Origin: SKLM01 sp964450435
GTDB lineage: Bacteria > Chloroflexota > Anaerolineae > B4-G1
Assembly (NCBI GenBank): GCA_964450435.1
Contig: CAYVCX010000073.1
Coordinates: forward strand, 1 to 13,033
Direction of reading: 5' to 3'
DNA: 13,033 bases
Notes under the pieces: generated by a model
Told to the model about the DNA's origin: nothing
Databases searched by the model: none
The model's input: only the letters and a program-made list of their open reading frames with translations
Shown: piece by piece, positions 1 through 8,820 of the stretch
Layout: the number at the start of each line of letters is the position of its first letter
Numbering within the stretch: position 1 is the stretch's first letter
Made by a program: the position numbers and the translations under genes

Positions 1-70
1 GGAGGCGACAGGCTCTTATCTCTTCAGTGGTGCAGCAACCAGTAAGATCAGGAGGAGAAGAACCAGGAAG

Positions 71-304
71 ATGGGCAAAGAAGAGAAGCTTTATATGGAG
101 GGAACGGTCACCGAGGCCCTGCCCAACACCCAGTTCAAAGTGGAGTTGGAAAACGGCCACGAGGTGTTGGCCTATCTCTCGGGCAAGATGCGCAGGTACT
201 ACATCCGCGTGCTGCTCGGCGACCGCGTCCGCGTCGAGCTGTCGCCGTACGATCTATCCCGCGGCCGCATCGTCTACCGCTACAAGGTCTCCGATCGCAA
301 GTAG
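71..304 (+). CDS. infA: Translation initiation factor IF-1
   Basis: This 77-residue protein is IF-1, a small OB-fold protein that binds the 30S ribosomal A site during initiation. The characteristic core is visible: EGTVTEALPNTQFKVELENG near residues 11-30, then SGKMRRYYIRVLLGDRVRVE and LSPYDLSRGRIVYRYK toward the C-terminus. It is about five residues longer than the usual 72, through a short VSDRK tail. The ATG at 71 fits the family N-terminus (M-K-E-...-EGTV). It follows an AGGAGGAG stretch at 50-57, which is rather far upstream, with CCAGGAAG closer. The gene ends in TAG and faces prmA tail to tail with only 18 bp between them and no visible terminator. I could not identify a reliable promoter in the 70 bp upstream. 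Confidence 0.97.
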   Translation: MGKEEKLYMEGTVTEALPNTQFKVELENGHEVLAYLSGKMRRYYIRVLLGDRVRVELSPYDLSRGRIVYRYKVSDRK

Positions 305-322
305 CACCCGCGTCTCATCACA

Positions 323-1195
323 TCAGGTTGGCCTGGCCAGCAGGCTGATCCAATCGTCCTGCTGCTGCCGGTCGACCAGCTCAAGCCCCCCGCGTTCGAA
401 CGCTTCACCCACATCCGACGCTTTGTCGACCGTGATGCCGGCCGTGATCAGGATGCCACCGGGCCGCATCCGCCGCGCAAGCCCCTGTTCCACCAGCTCC
501 ACGATCACCCGCGCCAGGATGTTGACCACCACCACGTCGTAATGTCCGGAGACATCCGCCAGGGACCCCTGCTTCACCCGAACGCTCTCCCGCACCTGGT
601 TGTGAATCACGTTCGCCCGGGCCACGGTCACCGCCTGCGCGTCGTTATCCACGGCCAGCACGCGGCGAGCTCCCAGCTTGGCCGCTGCGATAGCCAGGAC
701 GCCGGAGCCGGTGCCCACGTCCAGCACCTCCATCCCCGGCCGGACGAACTCCTCCAGCGCGCGTAAGCACATCTGCGTGGTGGGGTGCAGCCCCGTGCCA
801 AAGGCCATCCCGGGGTCAAGCTCGATGACCACGTCCTCGGGCCCTGGATCATACGCCAGCCACGACGGCTGGATGACGATCTGCTCGCCGATGCGCAGGA
901 CCTTCAGGCGCTTCTTCCAGGCCTCAGTCCAGTCCTCCTCGTCCACGGTGCGGAACGACGGGTCAGGAATCTGCGCAATCTGGCCCAGGTGCCACAGCGC
1001 CTCACGGACCTTCTGCTTCTTCTCCCAGAGCTCACTGTCAGCAGGAAGGTAGGCCCGCACCACCACCGGGCCGGCGTGCCAACCATCGGGCCCGGCCTCA
1101 ATGGCGACGCCCCGGTGCGCATAGCGCGACATCACCTCCGCGACGGCCTCAGCGGCCTCGGCCTCCGCTTCCACGCTAACTTCGAGCCATTCCAT
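323..1195 (-). CDS. prmA: Ribosomal protein L11 methyltransferase PrmA
   Basis: PrmA is a cytoplasmic SAM-dependent methyltransferase that trimethylates ribosomal protein L11. With the chosen start it has 290 residues. Visible motifs are FGTGLHPTT (132-140), the SAM-binding DVGTGSG (159-165) followed by an acidic VDND, and the catalytic-region NILA (225-228). The N-terminus MEWLEVSVEAEAEAAEAV matches the family pattern (M-W-E-V-...-AEAV), so ATG 1195 is preferred, with GGGAACG upstream. An in-frame GTG at 1252 would add 19 residues that do not look like the family. It is the last gene of the hrcA operon, 87 bp after the dnaJ stop, in the order also known in Bacillus. It should share heat-shock control through HrcA unless an internal promoter exists, and I saw none. 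Confidence 0.95.
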   Translation of the reverse strand: MEWLEVSVEAEAEAAEAVAEVMSRYAHRGVAIEAGPDGWHAGPVVVRAYLPADSELWEKKQKVREALWHLGQIAQIPDPSFRTVDEEDWTEAWKKRLKVLRIGEQIVIQPSWLAYDPGPEDVVIELDPGMAFGTGLHPTTQMCLRALEEFVRPGMEVLDVGTGSGVLAIAAAKLGARRVLAVDNDAQAVTVARANVIHNQVRESVRVKQGSLADVSGHYDVVVVNILARVIVELVEQGLARRMRPGGILITAGITVDKASDVGEAFERGGLELVDRQQQDDWISLLARPT

Positions 1196-1282
1196 ACGCT
1201 TCACGTTCCCATTGACGGCCGCTATGTCCGGGGGAGACTGTCTCACCGCCACAGGCCGCCCCGAAGCCCTTACGCGCGTACC

Positions 1283-2410
1283 TCACAGGCCCAGGAACTC
1301 ACGCACGTCGTCCAGGAAGCCGCGCTTCTCCTCGATGATCGCCTCGTCGTCCAGGGTGTCCCCCAGCTCCCGGAACAGCTCTCTCTGCTCGCCGGAGAGC
1401 TTCTTCGGAACCCCGACGCGCAGCAGGATCAGTTGATCCCCCCGGCCGTTGCCCTTCACGTGAGGCACGCCCCTGTTCGGCAGACGCAGCACCGTATCGG
1501 GCTGAGTGCCCGGTTCGACGCTGATGCGCTCCTCTCCCTCCAGGGTCGGCACCACGATCTCCCCGCCCAGAGCGGCCCGGGAGACGTTGATCTCAACCTC
1601 CACCAGGATGTCGTCATCACGCCTCCGGAAGACGGGATGCGGCTCCACGTGCAGCACCAGGTAGAGATTGCCGCGGGGGCCGCCGTGCGTCCCCCCCTCC
1701 CCTTCGCCGCCCAGTCGAATCCGGGTGCCGTCGTCCACCCCCGGCGGGATGCTGACCGATAGTTCCCGGGTCACCCGCACCTGCCCCTCGCCCCGACAGC
1801 GGGAGCACGGGTCTCTCACTACGGTCCCCTGACCCCCACAGGCCGGGCACTCGGTGACGCTCACGAAGGAGCCCAGGATCGAGCGCTGCACCTGCCGCAC
1901 CTGTCCCTGCCCATTGCACTGCGAACATCGCGTGGGCGATGTCCCCGGCTTCGCCCCGCTCCCCCCGCACTCGGGACACGCCTCCTGACGGGGCACCTCA
2001 ATGTCCTTCTCGCAGCCGAAGACCGCCTCCTCGAACGTCAGATCGAGATCGTAGCGTAAGTCTCCTCCCCGCCTCGGGCCCTGACGCCGACGACCGGTGG
2101 AGAAACCGAACCCCTGGCCGAAGAACTCCTGGAATATATCGAAAGGATCCCGGAAGCCGCCGAAGTCGAAGCCCCCGCGCCCCCCTTCCACGCCCGCGTG
2201 CCCAAAGCGATCGTACGAGTTCCGCTTCTGCGGGTCAGAGAGCACCTGATACGCCTCGTTGACCTCCTTGAAGCGGGCCTCGGCGTCGGGCTCGTTGCAG
2301 ACGTCCGGATGGCACTCCCGGGCCATGTTCCGGTACGCCTTCTTGATGTCTCGCTGCGAGGCCGATCGCTCGACCCCCAGCACGTCATAATAATCACGTC
2401 TTGATGCCAT
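1283..2410 (-). CDS. dnaJ: Chaperone protein DnaJ (Hsp40)
   Basis: DnaJ is the J-domain co-chaperone that delivers substrates to DnaK and stimulates its ATPase. The 375-residue protein has every classical part. The J domain covers residues 1-70 with HPD at 34-36. A Gly/Phe-rich linker runs from about 75 to 106. Four zinc-binding CxxCxGxG motifs follow: CPECGGSG (145-152), CSQCNGQG (162-169), CPACGGQG (188-195) and CSRCRGEG (202-209). Two C-terminal substrate-binding domains reach about residue 340. It is therefore a full type I DnaJ, not a CbpA-like form. The ATG at 2410 has GAAGGG upstream as ribosome binding site. It lies 148 bp after dnaK; that gap has a short TCTCTG/CAGAGA inverted repeat (2527-2540) but no clear promoter or terminator. 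Confidence 0.98.
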   Translation of the reverse strand: MASRRDYYDVLGVERSASQRDIKKAYRNMARECHPDVCNEPDAEARFKEVNEAYQVLSDPQKRNSYDRFGHAGVEGGRGGFDFGGFRDPFDIFQEFFGQGFGFSTGRRRQGPRRGGDLRYDLDLTFEEAVFGCEKDIEVPRQEACPECGGSGAKPGTSPTRCSQCNGQGQVRQVQRSILGSFVSVTECPACGGQGTVVRDPCSRCRGEGQVRVTRELSVSIPPGVDDGTRIRLGGEGEGGTHGGPRGNLYLVLHVEPHPVFRRRDDDILVEVEINVSRAALGGEIVVPTLEGEERISVEPGTQPDTVLRLPNRGVPHVKGNGRGDQLILLRVGVPKKLSGEQRELFRELGDTLDDEAIIEEKRGFLDDVREFLGL

Positions 2411-2558
2411 AATAACCCTTCAATGAACCCAATGCTATCGCCCCAGCCAGGCCGTAAACGTCCAGCCCATCCCCAGCGCCACTACACGAAAGACGCCTCA
2501 GACGTTGTTCCCGAAGACGTTTACTGTCTCTGCTCAGAGAGCGCTTCCTGACTGCGTC

Positions 2559-4470
<1,912 letters not shown>

Positions 4471-4478
<8 letters not shown>

Positions 4479-5106
4479 CGATCACGCCGCCCTCTCCACC
4501 GTCGGAGTCGTTCTCTTCCTCTTCCTGCTCATCCGCCTGTTCCTCGCCGGTCACGGGGGGCGCTTTCGCCACCCGCACCAGCGCGGGGCGCAACACGCGG
4601 TCCCCGAGGACGTAGCCTTTCTGCACCTCACCGATGACCTCTCCGTCCTCGTAGCCCTCCACTTCCTCGTGGGTCACGGCCTCGTGGTAGTGAGGATCGA
4701 AGGCCTCGCCCTCCGTCTCCACCACCTCCACCCCCTCGGACTCCAGCACCGCCTCCAGCATACGCCTGACCATCAGAAGACCCTGGCTCCAGCTCAGCTT
4801 ATGGAGCGCCTCGGGCATCGTCGCGATGGCCCGATCAAAATCATCGAGCACGGGAAGCAGCTTGCGCAGCAGACCCGCGTTGGCGAACTCGCTGATCTTC
4901 GCCTGCTCCGCCCGCTGGCGCTTCTTGTAGTTGGCAAACTCCGCCTGAGCCCGGCGCCACCCGTCCAGATACTCCTCAGCCTCGGCCCGGGCCTGCTCCA
5001 GCTCTTCCCGGAGCCTCTCAACCTCGCTGACCTCCTCAACCGCCGCCTCTTCTGCCTCCTCCACCTGCTCGGCAGCCTCGTTCTCCATTGCTTCCGCATC
5101 CGGCAT
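4471..5106 (-). CDS. grpE: Nucleotide exchange factor GrpE
   Basis: GrpE releases ADP from DnaK and acts as a dimer. From ATG 5106 the protein has 211 residues. Residues 1-75 are acidic and heptad-like, fitting the long dimerising helix, and LLPVLDDFDRAI (83-94) is the family core. The C-terminal wing carries the GrpE signature: FDPHYHEAV (136-144), then EDGEVIGEVQKGY and LGDRVLRPALVRVAK. ATG 5106 is favoured because AAGGAG lies seven bases upstream; a TTG at 5133 in the same frame has no such support. An unusual acidic extension of about 25 residues (residues 187-211) follows the core domain. The gene starts 32 bp after hrcA and overlaps dnaK by 8 bp, consistent with one transcript. Confidence 0.97.
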
Positions 5107-5138
5107 AGTGATCTCCTTGTTAGCTCCTATCAACCCTG

Positions 5139-6221
5139 TCAGCCTGCATCAAACCCGCGATCGGTCCCTTCACCGGACGCCTCGAGCGCGTACATCTCGT
5201 GCACCAGATCCGACAGCAGTCCGGCCACGAAGCTCACGGCCGAGATGGCGCGGCCGTAGAACATGCGCGTCGGGCCCACCACCCCCAGGGCCCCGGTGGA
5301 GAAATCCGCCACCCCGTACCGCGTGAGCACCAGACTGCAGGCGCGCAGCTGCTCCCACTGCCCCTCGCCCCCCACCAGCACCCGGACGTTGCCCACGTCG
5401 GGGCTGAGGGCCTCCTCGATGATCCGCTTCAGCAGGCTCCTCTCCTCCATCACCTGCACCAGCTCCTGGGCCTTCTCCCCCTCGGAGAACTCGGGCTGCT
5501 GCAGCATCTCGCTCAAACCATCGCTGTAGATCGCCCCGCCCGAGCGCGCATCGACGCGGCCCATAATGTCGGCCACCAGCTCGGCTACGTCAGCCTCGAA
5601 GCCCGAAAACGCCTCCGCATCCGCCTCCATCTCCTCGGCCGTCAGGCCGAAGCACACCTGGTTCAACCGGTCGCTCGCCGCGGCCAGCTCCCGCTGCGTG
5701 AACGGCTCCGTCAGCGTCAGCATGCGCTGCTTCACCATCCCGCCGCGCAGGACCAGCACCAGGAGCACCCCCAGCCCCTGGGTGGAGATGAGCTGTAGGT
5801 GCTTGTAGCGCGCCTTCCGCGAGTGTGGCGCCGTCACCAGGGCAGCCCCCCGCACCGTCCGCGCCAGCGTGGAGGCCGCCAGCGGCATCCACTGCTCCAG
5901 ATTCTGCCGCGCCTGGTGGAACTGGTGCACAATGGTCAGCCGCTCCCGCAGGGGCAGCTCCACCTCGCCCAGCAGGCGCTCCACGAAATAGCGGTAGCCC
6001 TCGTGGGTGGGCACCCGCCCGGCAGACGTATGGGGATGCGTGAGATGGCCCGTCTCCTCCAGGTACGCCAGCTCATTGCGCACCGTGGCGGAGCTGACGG
6101 GCAGCCCGTAGCCCTCCACCAGCGCGCGCGAGCTCACCGGGGCAGCCGTCTTCACATACTCCCGCACGGTCAGCCCCAGGATGGTCTGCTGGCGGGGTGT
6201 AAGCTCCAGATTCGTGTCCAT
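5139..6221 (-). CDS. hrcA: Heat-inducible transcription repressor HrcA
   Basis: HrcA is the repressor that binds CIRCE operators and releases them when GroEL is occupied during heat stress. The 360-residue protein has the N-terminal winged helix: LTPRQQTILGLTVREYV near 7-23, SSRALVEGYGLPVSSATVRNEL near 30-51, then HPHTSAGRVPTHEGYRYFV near 62-80. The C-terminal domain contains the family core GALGVVGPTRMFYGRAISAV (about 310-330). Its length matches the family. It is the first gene behind a perfect CIRCE, which lies 16-42 bp upstream of the ATG, so it should repress its own operon. The Shine-Dalgarno sequence is weak (GCCGGGTCG), which may keep repressor levels low compared with grpE, whose site is strong. 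Confidence 0.97.
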   Translation of the reverse strand: MDTNLELTPRQQTILGLTVREYVKTAAPVSSRALVEGYGLPVSSATVRNELAYLEETGHLTHPHTSAGRVPTHEGYRYFVERLLGEVELPLRERLTIVHQFHQARQNLEQWMPLAASTLARTVRGAALVTAPHSRKARYKHLQLISTQGLGVLLVLVLRGGMVKQRMLTLTEPFTQRELAAASDRLNQVCFGLTAEEMEADAEAFSGFEADVAELVADIMGRVDARSGGAIYSDGLSEMLQQPEFSEGEKAQELVQVMEERSLLKRIIEEALSPDVGNVRVLVGGEGQWEQLRACSLVLTRYGVADFSTGALGVVGPTRMFYGRAISAVSFVAGLLSDLVHEMYALEASGEGTDRGFDAG

Positions 6222-6236
6222 GGTCGACCCGGCTCA

Positions 6237-6263
6237 TTAGCACTCTGCTGTCCAGAGTGCTAA
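6237..6263 (-). promoter_or_regulatory. CIRCE operator (HrcA binding site)
   Basis: TTAGCACTC (6237-6245) and GAGTGCTAA (6255-6263) form a perfect 9-bp inverted repeat separated by exactly 9 bp, which is the canonical CIRCE arrangement. It lies between the predicted transcription start (about 6270) and the hrcA start codon. Bound HrcA should therefore block initiation or early elongation of the whole heat-shock operon. Both arms match the consensus at every position. Confidence 0.98.
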
Positions 6264-6276
6264 CATCCGAACGCGC

Positions 6277-6305
6277 ATAATACCACAGGGAGGGCCTTCT
6301 GTCAA
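6277..6305 (-). promoter_or_regulatory. Sigma-70 type promoter of the hrcA operon
   Basis: Read on the minus strand, TTGACA (6300-6305) is a perfect -35 box, followed by a 17-bp spacer and TATTAT (6277-6282), a 5/6 match to the -10 box. The predicted start near 6270 lies just before CIRCE. The housekeeping-type boxes fit repressor control rather than an alternative heat-shock sigma factor. Only 18 bp separate the -35 from the end of the insertion sequence, so any upstream activating sequence has been replaced. Confidence 0.9.
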
Positions 6306-6314
6306 ACCCTGAGG

Positions 6315-6323
6315 CCCCCACAG
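6315..6323. repeat. Target site duplication, left copy
   Basis: CCCCCACAG immediately outside the left inverted repeat is identical to 7563-7571 immediately outside the right one. Nine bp fits the 8-10 bp duplications usual for this family. The neighbouring G (6314 or 7562) makes a 10-bp reading possible if the right end is one base shorter. Confidence 0.9.
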
Positions 6324-6341
6324 CAGGGCTTTATCATTCTC
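6324..6341 (+). repeat. IS left terminal inverted repeat
   Basis: CAGGGCTTTATCATTCTC differs at one position (C/T at base 6) from the other end. The TGA stop of the transposase (6340-6342) lies at its inner edge, so coding sequence fills the element almost to the tip. Confidence 0.93.
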
Positions 6342-7497
6342 AAGCAGGAATGCCAACAAGGGCTATGGCCTCATCAGGACGTGCCGCAAAGCGCCGTCGT
6401 GCCTCGGCAATACGGTTGATACCGTGAGCACGCAGCAGGCTGATGACGGTATTGCGGAGTGTCGCCATCACTTGAGGTAGTCTGCCGCGGCGCACTTGCG
6501 AACGATCTTCGTCAAAGATGACATCGCGTACCCAGTGGGACTTGTTCTCGATATGCCAGTGCTGACGAGCTAGGCTCAGGAGTCTCTCGGCATCAGCTTC
6601 CTCTTCTGACAGGCTGCTGATGCCGTAGACCGTTTGGGTGGTGAGCTCTCCCGTCTTCTTTTCGACGACCTGGCGTTCCAGTTGAAACACCTGCTCGACA
6701 CCCGGCCAATTCACGTACTCGTTTAGCATCGTACTGGCTTGCAAGCGACGTCGCTCGATCCGGCCGTGGGCGGCATCGACGGTCTCTGCTGCCGGCCAGG
6801 TTTCTCCTTTCAACAACGGAAGCGGTGGCTCGAACAAGAGCTCAATGTCCTCGTAGAGCTGGGGCTGGTTTCGCTTCACGATGAAGAGAAAGTCTCCGTC
6901 CCGATCTAGGATCTCGCGGGCCAGTTCTCGCTGAGTTAGAAGCGCATCGGTGGTAAAGACGTGCCCTTCTACCACGAGCTTGCTCAACAAGTCCATCATC
7001 GCGCCAATCTCGTTGGTCTTGTCAGCTACAGCGATCTGAGCCAAGGTGACCCCCAATCGATGCGCCACGGCCGACAGCAAGTGGGTTTCATCAGCTCCTT
7101 GTCTTTTGCTCCCTCGTAGCGTTTTCCCGTCGATGGCTACTCCCTGCAACGTGCTACACCCTTCCAATACCTTCAACACCCGTCGAACCCACTGAGTGAC
7201 CCGTGTTTCAAGAGCTGCCCAGTCGATGCTGCCCAATACGCGATACCACGTGGCTTGCCCTGGCGGCTCATCACGCGTGAAACCGAAGCTCCTCAAGTAC
7301 CGCTTGCCATAGTTGTCAACCCACTCCGAAATGGCATTAGGCGTCTGGTAGCCGCACAATAGGGCCACGCACGCTAGAGCTAGCATCGCCGCCAACGGAT
7401 GACGTTTCCCTTGGTCGTCTCGAGGGTCTGGGACCTCTTGCAGTTGTTCATACAGTGACGGTATCGCTTCTGTCGCCAGTGAAGTACGTCTGGACAT
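6340..7497 (-). CDS. ISAs1-family DDE transposase
   Basis: The 385-residue protein catalyses cut-and-paste movement of its element. The N-terminal associated domain shows EVPDPRDDQGKRHPLAAMLAL (21-41). The catalytic core shows AIDGKTLRGS (121-130, D123), TTDALLTQRELA (182-193, D184) and HWHIENKSHWVRDVIFDED (313-331, E317), giving the D-D-E triad. These DGKTLRG, TDALxTQ and HWxIEN blocks are typical of ISAs1/H-repeat transposases. ATG 7497 is preferred because GGGAGG lies five bases upstream; a longer in-frame start at 7539 adds unlike residues. No frameshift or stop interrupts it, so it may be active. It reads toward hrcA, with no terminator visible between its stop and the heat-shock promoter. 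Confidence 0.95.
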   Translation of the reverse strand: MSRRTSLATEAIPSLYEQLQEVPDPRDDQGKRHPLAAMLALACVALLCGYQTPNAISEWVDNYGKRYLRSFGFTRDEPPGQATWYRVLGSIDWAALETRVTQWVRRVLKVLEGCSTLQGVAIDGKTLRGSKRQGADETHLLSAVAHRLGVTLAQIAVADKTNEIGAMMDLLSKLVVEGHVFTTDALLTQRELAREILDRDGDFLFIVKRNQPQLYEDIELLFEPPLPLLKGETWPAAETVDAAHGRIERRRLQASTMLNEYVNWPGVEQVFQLERQVVEKKTGELTTQTVYGISSLSEEEADAERLLSLARQHWHIENKSHWVRDVIFDEDRSQVRRGRLPQVMATLRNTVISLLRAHGINRIAEARRRFAARPDEAIALVGIPA

Positions 7498-7544
7498 AGT
7501 TGCCTCCCTAAAGCTGTTACAATGTCCATATGGTATCACTTACC

Positions 7545-7562
7545 GAGAATGATAAAACCCTG
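7545..7562 (-). repeat. IS right terminal inverted repeat
   Basis: Read on the minus strand this is CAGGGTTTTATCATTCTC, which matches the left end at 17 of 18 positions. It lies 47 bp upstream of the transposase start codon. Confidence 0.93.
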
Positions 7563-7571
7563 CCCCCACAG
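7563..7571. repeat. Target site duplication, right copy
   Basis: CCCCCACAG is identical to 6315-6323. Removing the element and one copy rejoins the original intergenic region between hrcA and the divergent ABC exporter operon. Confidence 0.9.
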
Positions 7572-7586
7572 GCCCCACCGGCTCCA

Positions 7587-7745
7587 CCGCCCCTGTCGCC
7601 CCTTCACAGCTCCCAGCGGGTCTGTGACCCGCGCCCACGCCACCAGCACCCCCGTCGTCCCACCCCACCCTCACAACAGACTGCCCCCCATCGTGCAATT
7701 TGCCATCTGCAATTTGCCGTACGCTATACGTTTTACGCTTTACGC
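7587..7745 (+). repeat. Composite intergenic repeat, copy A
   Basis: This block resembles 12576-12795 in the same orientation. In order it has a CCGCCCC-GTCGCCCC lead-in, a hairpin GCGGGTC-TGT-GACCCGC (7616-7632), a C-rich core of which 7656-7692 is identical over 37 bp to 12643-12679, and seven 7-nt units from 7697 to 7745 (AATTTGC, CATCTGC, AATTTGC, CGTACGC, TATACGT, TTTACGC, TTTACGC). It has no convincing reading frame. It lies between the divergent heat-shock and ABC exporter operons, about 15 bp from the insertion-sequence target site. Its function is unknown. Confidence 0.85.
7649..7670 (-). other. Potential G-quadruplex motif within repeat copy A
   Basis: On the minus strand this stretch has four G runs, GGG-T-GGGG-T-GGG-ACGAC-GGGGG, with loops of 1, 1 and 5 bases, which fits the usual G-quadruplex rule. 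Whether it folds in the cell is unknown. Copy B keeps the first three runs but not the fourth run with a short loop. Confidence 0.5.
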
Positions 7746-7801
7746 CTTCCCGCCCCTCGACCTCAGGCCAGCCGTCCCTCAGACCGATATCCGGAACACT
7801 C

Positions 7802-7830
7802 TTGACCAAACGGCAACAGTAGGATACCAT
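7802..7830 (+). promoter_or_regulatory. Probable promoter of the ABC exporter operon
   Basis: TTGACC (7802-7807, 5/6 match to the -35) is followed after 17 bp by TACCAT (7825-7830, 4/6 match, keeping TA and AT of the -10). The predicted start near 7837 leaves a leader of about 78 nt before the exporter ATPase. Prediction is by eye. Confidence 0.6.
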
Positions 7831-7843
7831 GCCTTTGCCCACC

Positions 7844-7888
7844 ACGTTCAGTACGCAACGGCAGATCACCGTCGAAGCCGTTGAACGT
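7844..7888 (+). promoter_or_regulatory. Nested inverted repeat in the ABC operon leader
   Basis: CAACGGC (7856-7862) pairs with GCCGTTG (7877-7883) across a 14-nt loop, and ACGTT (7844-7848) can pair with AACGT (7884-7888) to extend the stem past a 7-nt bulge. It begins just after the predicted transcription start and ends 15 bp before the Shine-Dalgarno sequence. It could be a leader hairpin or a regulator's operator; there is no regulator gene next to it. Confidence 0.4.
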
Positions 7889-7914
7889 CACTGAGACGGG
7901 ATAAGGAGGAACGC

Positions 7915-8820
7915 ATGGCAGACCACGTGATCGAGACCCACGGCCTCACCGTCTTCTACGGCCGTCACCGTGGCATCATAGACGTCGACCTGGCCATCCG
8001 GGAGGGTGAGGTGTTCGGCTTTCTCGGCCCGAACGGCGCCGGCAAGACCACGGCCATGCGCGTGTTGCTCGACATCATCCGTCCCACACGCGGCAGGGCC
8101 ACTGCCTTCGGCATGGACTGCCAGCGAGAAGGCGTGGAGATCCGTCGACGGACGGGCTACATCCCGGGCGAGCTCTCCTTCTACGGTAGCGTGACCGGGC
8201 GACGGTTCCTGGACACCATCACCCGGCTCCGCGGTGACCACACCGGCCCCCGGTACCGGCGCGAGCTCTGCGAACGTCTCCAGTTCGATCCCACACGGCG
8301 GATTCGAGAGTACTCCAGCGGCAACAAGCGCAAGCTCGGCCTGGTGATGGCCTGTATGCACCAGCCCGACTTGCTCATCCTCGACGAGCCCACGCTCGGC
8401 CTGGACCCCCTCGTTGCCCAGACTGTGCTCCAGCTCGTGAACGAGGTGCGGGATCAGGGACGGACCGTCTTCCTCTCCTCCCACATCCTGTCGGAGGTCC
8501 AGTCCGTCTGCGATCGGGTGGGCATCATCCGCGAGGGCCGGCTCGTGGAGGTGGGAGAGGTGGATGCGCTGACCACCCAGCCCTTCCACCGCCTGCGACT
8601 TGTCTTGAAGGAGGAGATCCCTGGGGACGCCTTCAGCTACCCGGGCGTGACCGAGACAGGGCGAATCGATCACGAGATACAGCTCGAAGTGCGCGAGAAC
8701 CTGGAGGCGGTTCTTGAAGAAGCGGTTGGTTACGGGGTGCTCGACATCGAGACCCATCCCGTCACACTCGAGGAGGTCTTCCTCGCCTACTACGGGGAGA
8801 GGGGAGAGCGAGATGATTAG
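7915..8820 (+). CDS. ABC transporter ATP-binding protein (ABC-2 exporter type)
   Basis: This 301-residue protein is the ATPase that powers the membrane partner encoded next. Visible motifs are Walker A GPNGAGKT (38-45), a signature written YSSGNKRKLGL (133-143) in place of the textbook LSGGQ, Walker B LLILDEP (153-159), the D-loop GLDP (162-165) and the switch histidine in SSHIL (H190). A C-terminal accessory domain of about 80 residues ends in LEEVFLAYYG, common in drug or polyketide exporter-type ATPases. The ATG follows a strong AAGGAGG five bases upstream. It overlaps the permease by 8 bp, so the two are coupled. The substrate cannot be told from sequence; antibiotic, lipid or peptide export are all possible. 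Confidence 0.93.
   Translation: MADHVIETHGLTVFYGRHRGIIDVDLAIREGEVFGFLGPNGAGKTTAMRVLLDIIRPTRGRATAFGMDCQREGVEIRRRTGYIPGELSFYGSVTGRRFLDTITRLRGDHTGPRYRRELCERLQFDPTRRIREYSSGNKRKLGLVMACMHQPDLLILDEPTLGLDPLVAQTVLQLVNEVRDQGRTVFLSSHILSEVQSVCDRVGIIREGRLVEVGEVDALTTQPFHRLRLVLKEEIPGDAFSYPGVTETGRIDHEIQLEVRENLEAVLEEAVGYGVLDIETHPVTLEEVFLAYYGERGERDD

Larger units (their letters stand above)
6324..7562 (-). mobile_element. Complete ISAs1-family insertion sequence, 1239 bp
   Basis: The element is bounded by 18-bp inverted repeats that match at 17 positions, CAGGGCTTTATCATTCTC at the left (6324-6341) and CAGGGTTTTATCATTCTC, read on the minus strand, at the right (7545-7562). A perfect 9-bp direct repeat CCCCCACAG flanks it at 6315-6323 and 7563-7571. 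It carries one intact transposase gene of ISAs1 type. Its base composition is visibly less G+C-rich than its neighbours, consistent with horizontal origin. The intact ends, intact gene and perfect duplication suggest a recent insertion by normal transposition. The family assignment rests on transposase motifs; I cannot name the individual element. Confidence 0.95.

Noticed and set aside
1196..1252. GTG start at 1252 for PrmA
   Set aside because: The added 19 residues do not fit the family N-terminus, while ATG 1195 does.
1271..1280. Perfect palindrome TACGCGCGTA just after the dnaJ stop
   Set aside because: Ten bp of alternating C and G is expected by chance in this composition; no loop, U tract or second copy was seen.
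785..1762. 325-codon + strand frame across prmA and dnaJ
   Set aside because: It crosses two well-supported minus-strand genes and its translation is low-complexity, His/Arg/Leu-rich.
2527..2540. Hairpin TCTCTG-CT-CAGAGA between dnaK and dnaJ as terminator
   Set aside because: The stem is short, the loop has only two bases and no U tract follows, so it would not end transcription by itself.
7522..7884. Open frames on both strands in 7522-7884
   Set aside because: They run through the composite repeat and its 7-nt units, show no domain, and have no ribosome binding site.
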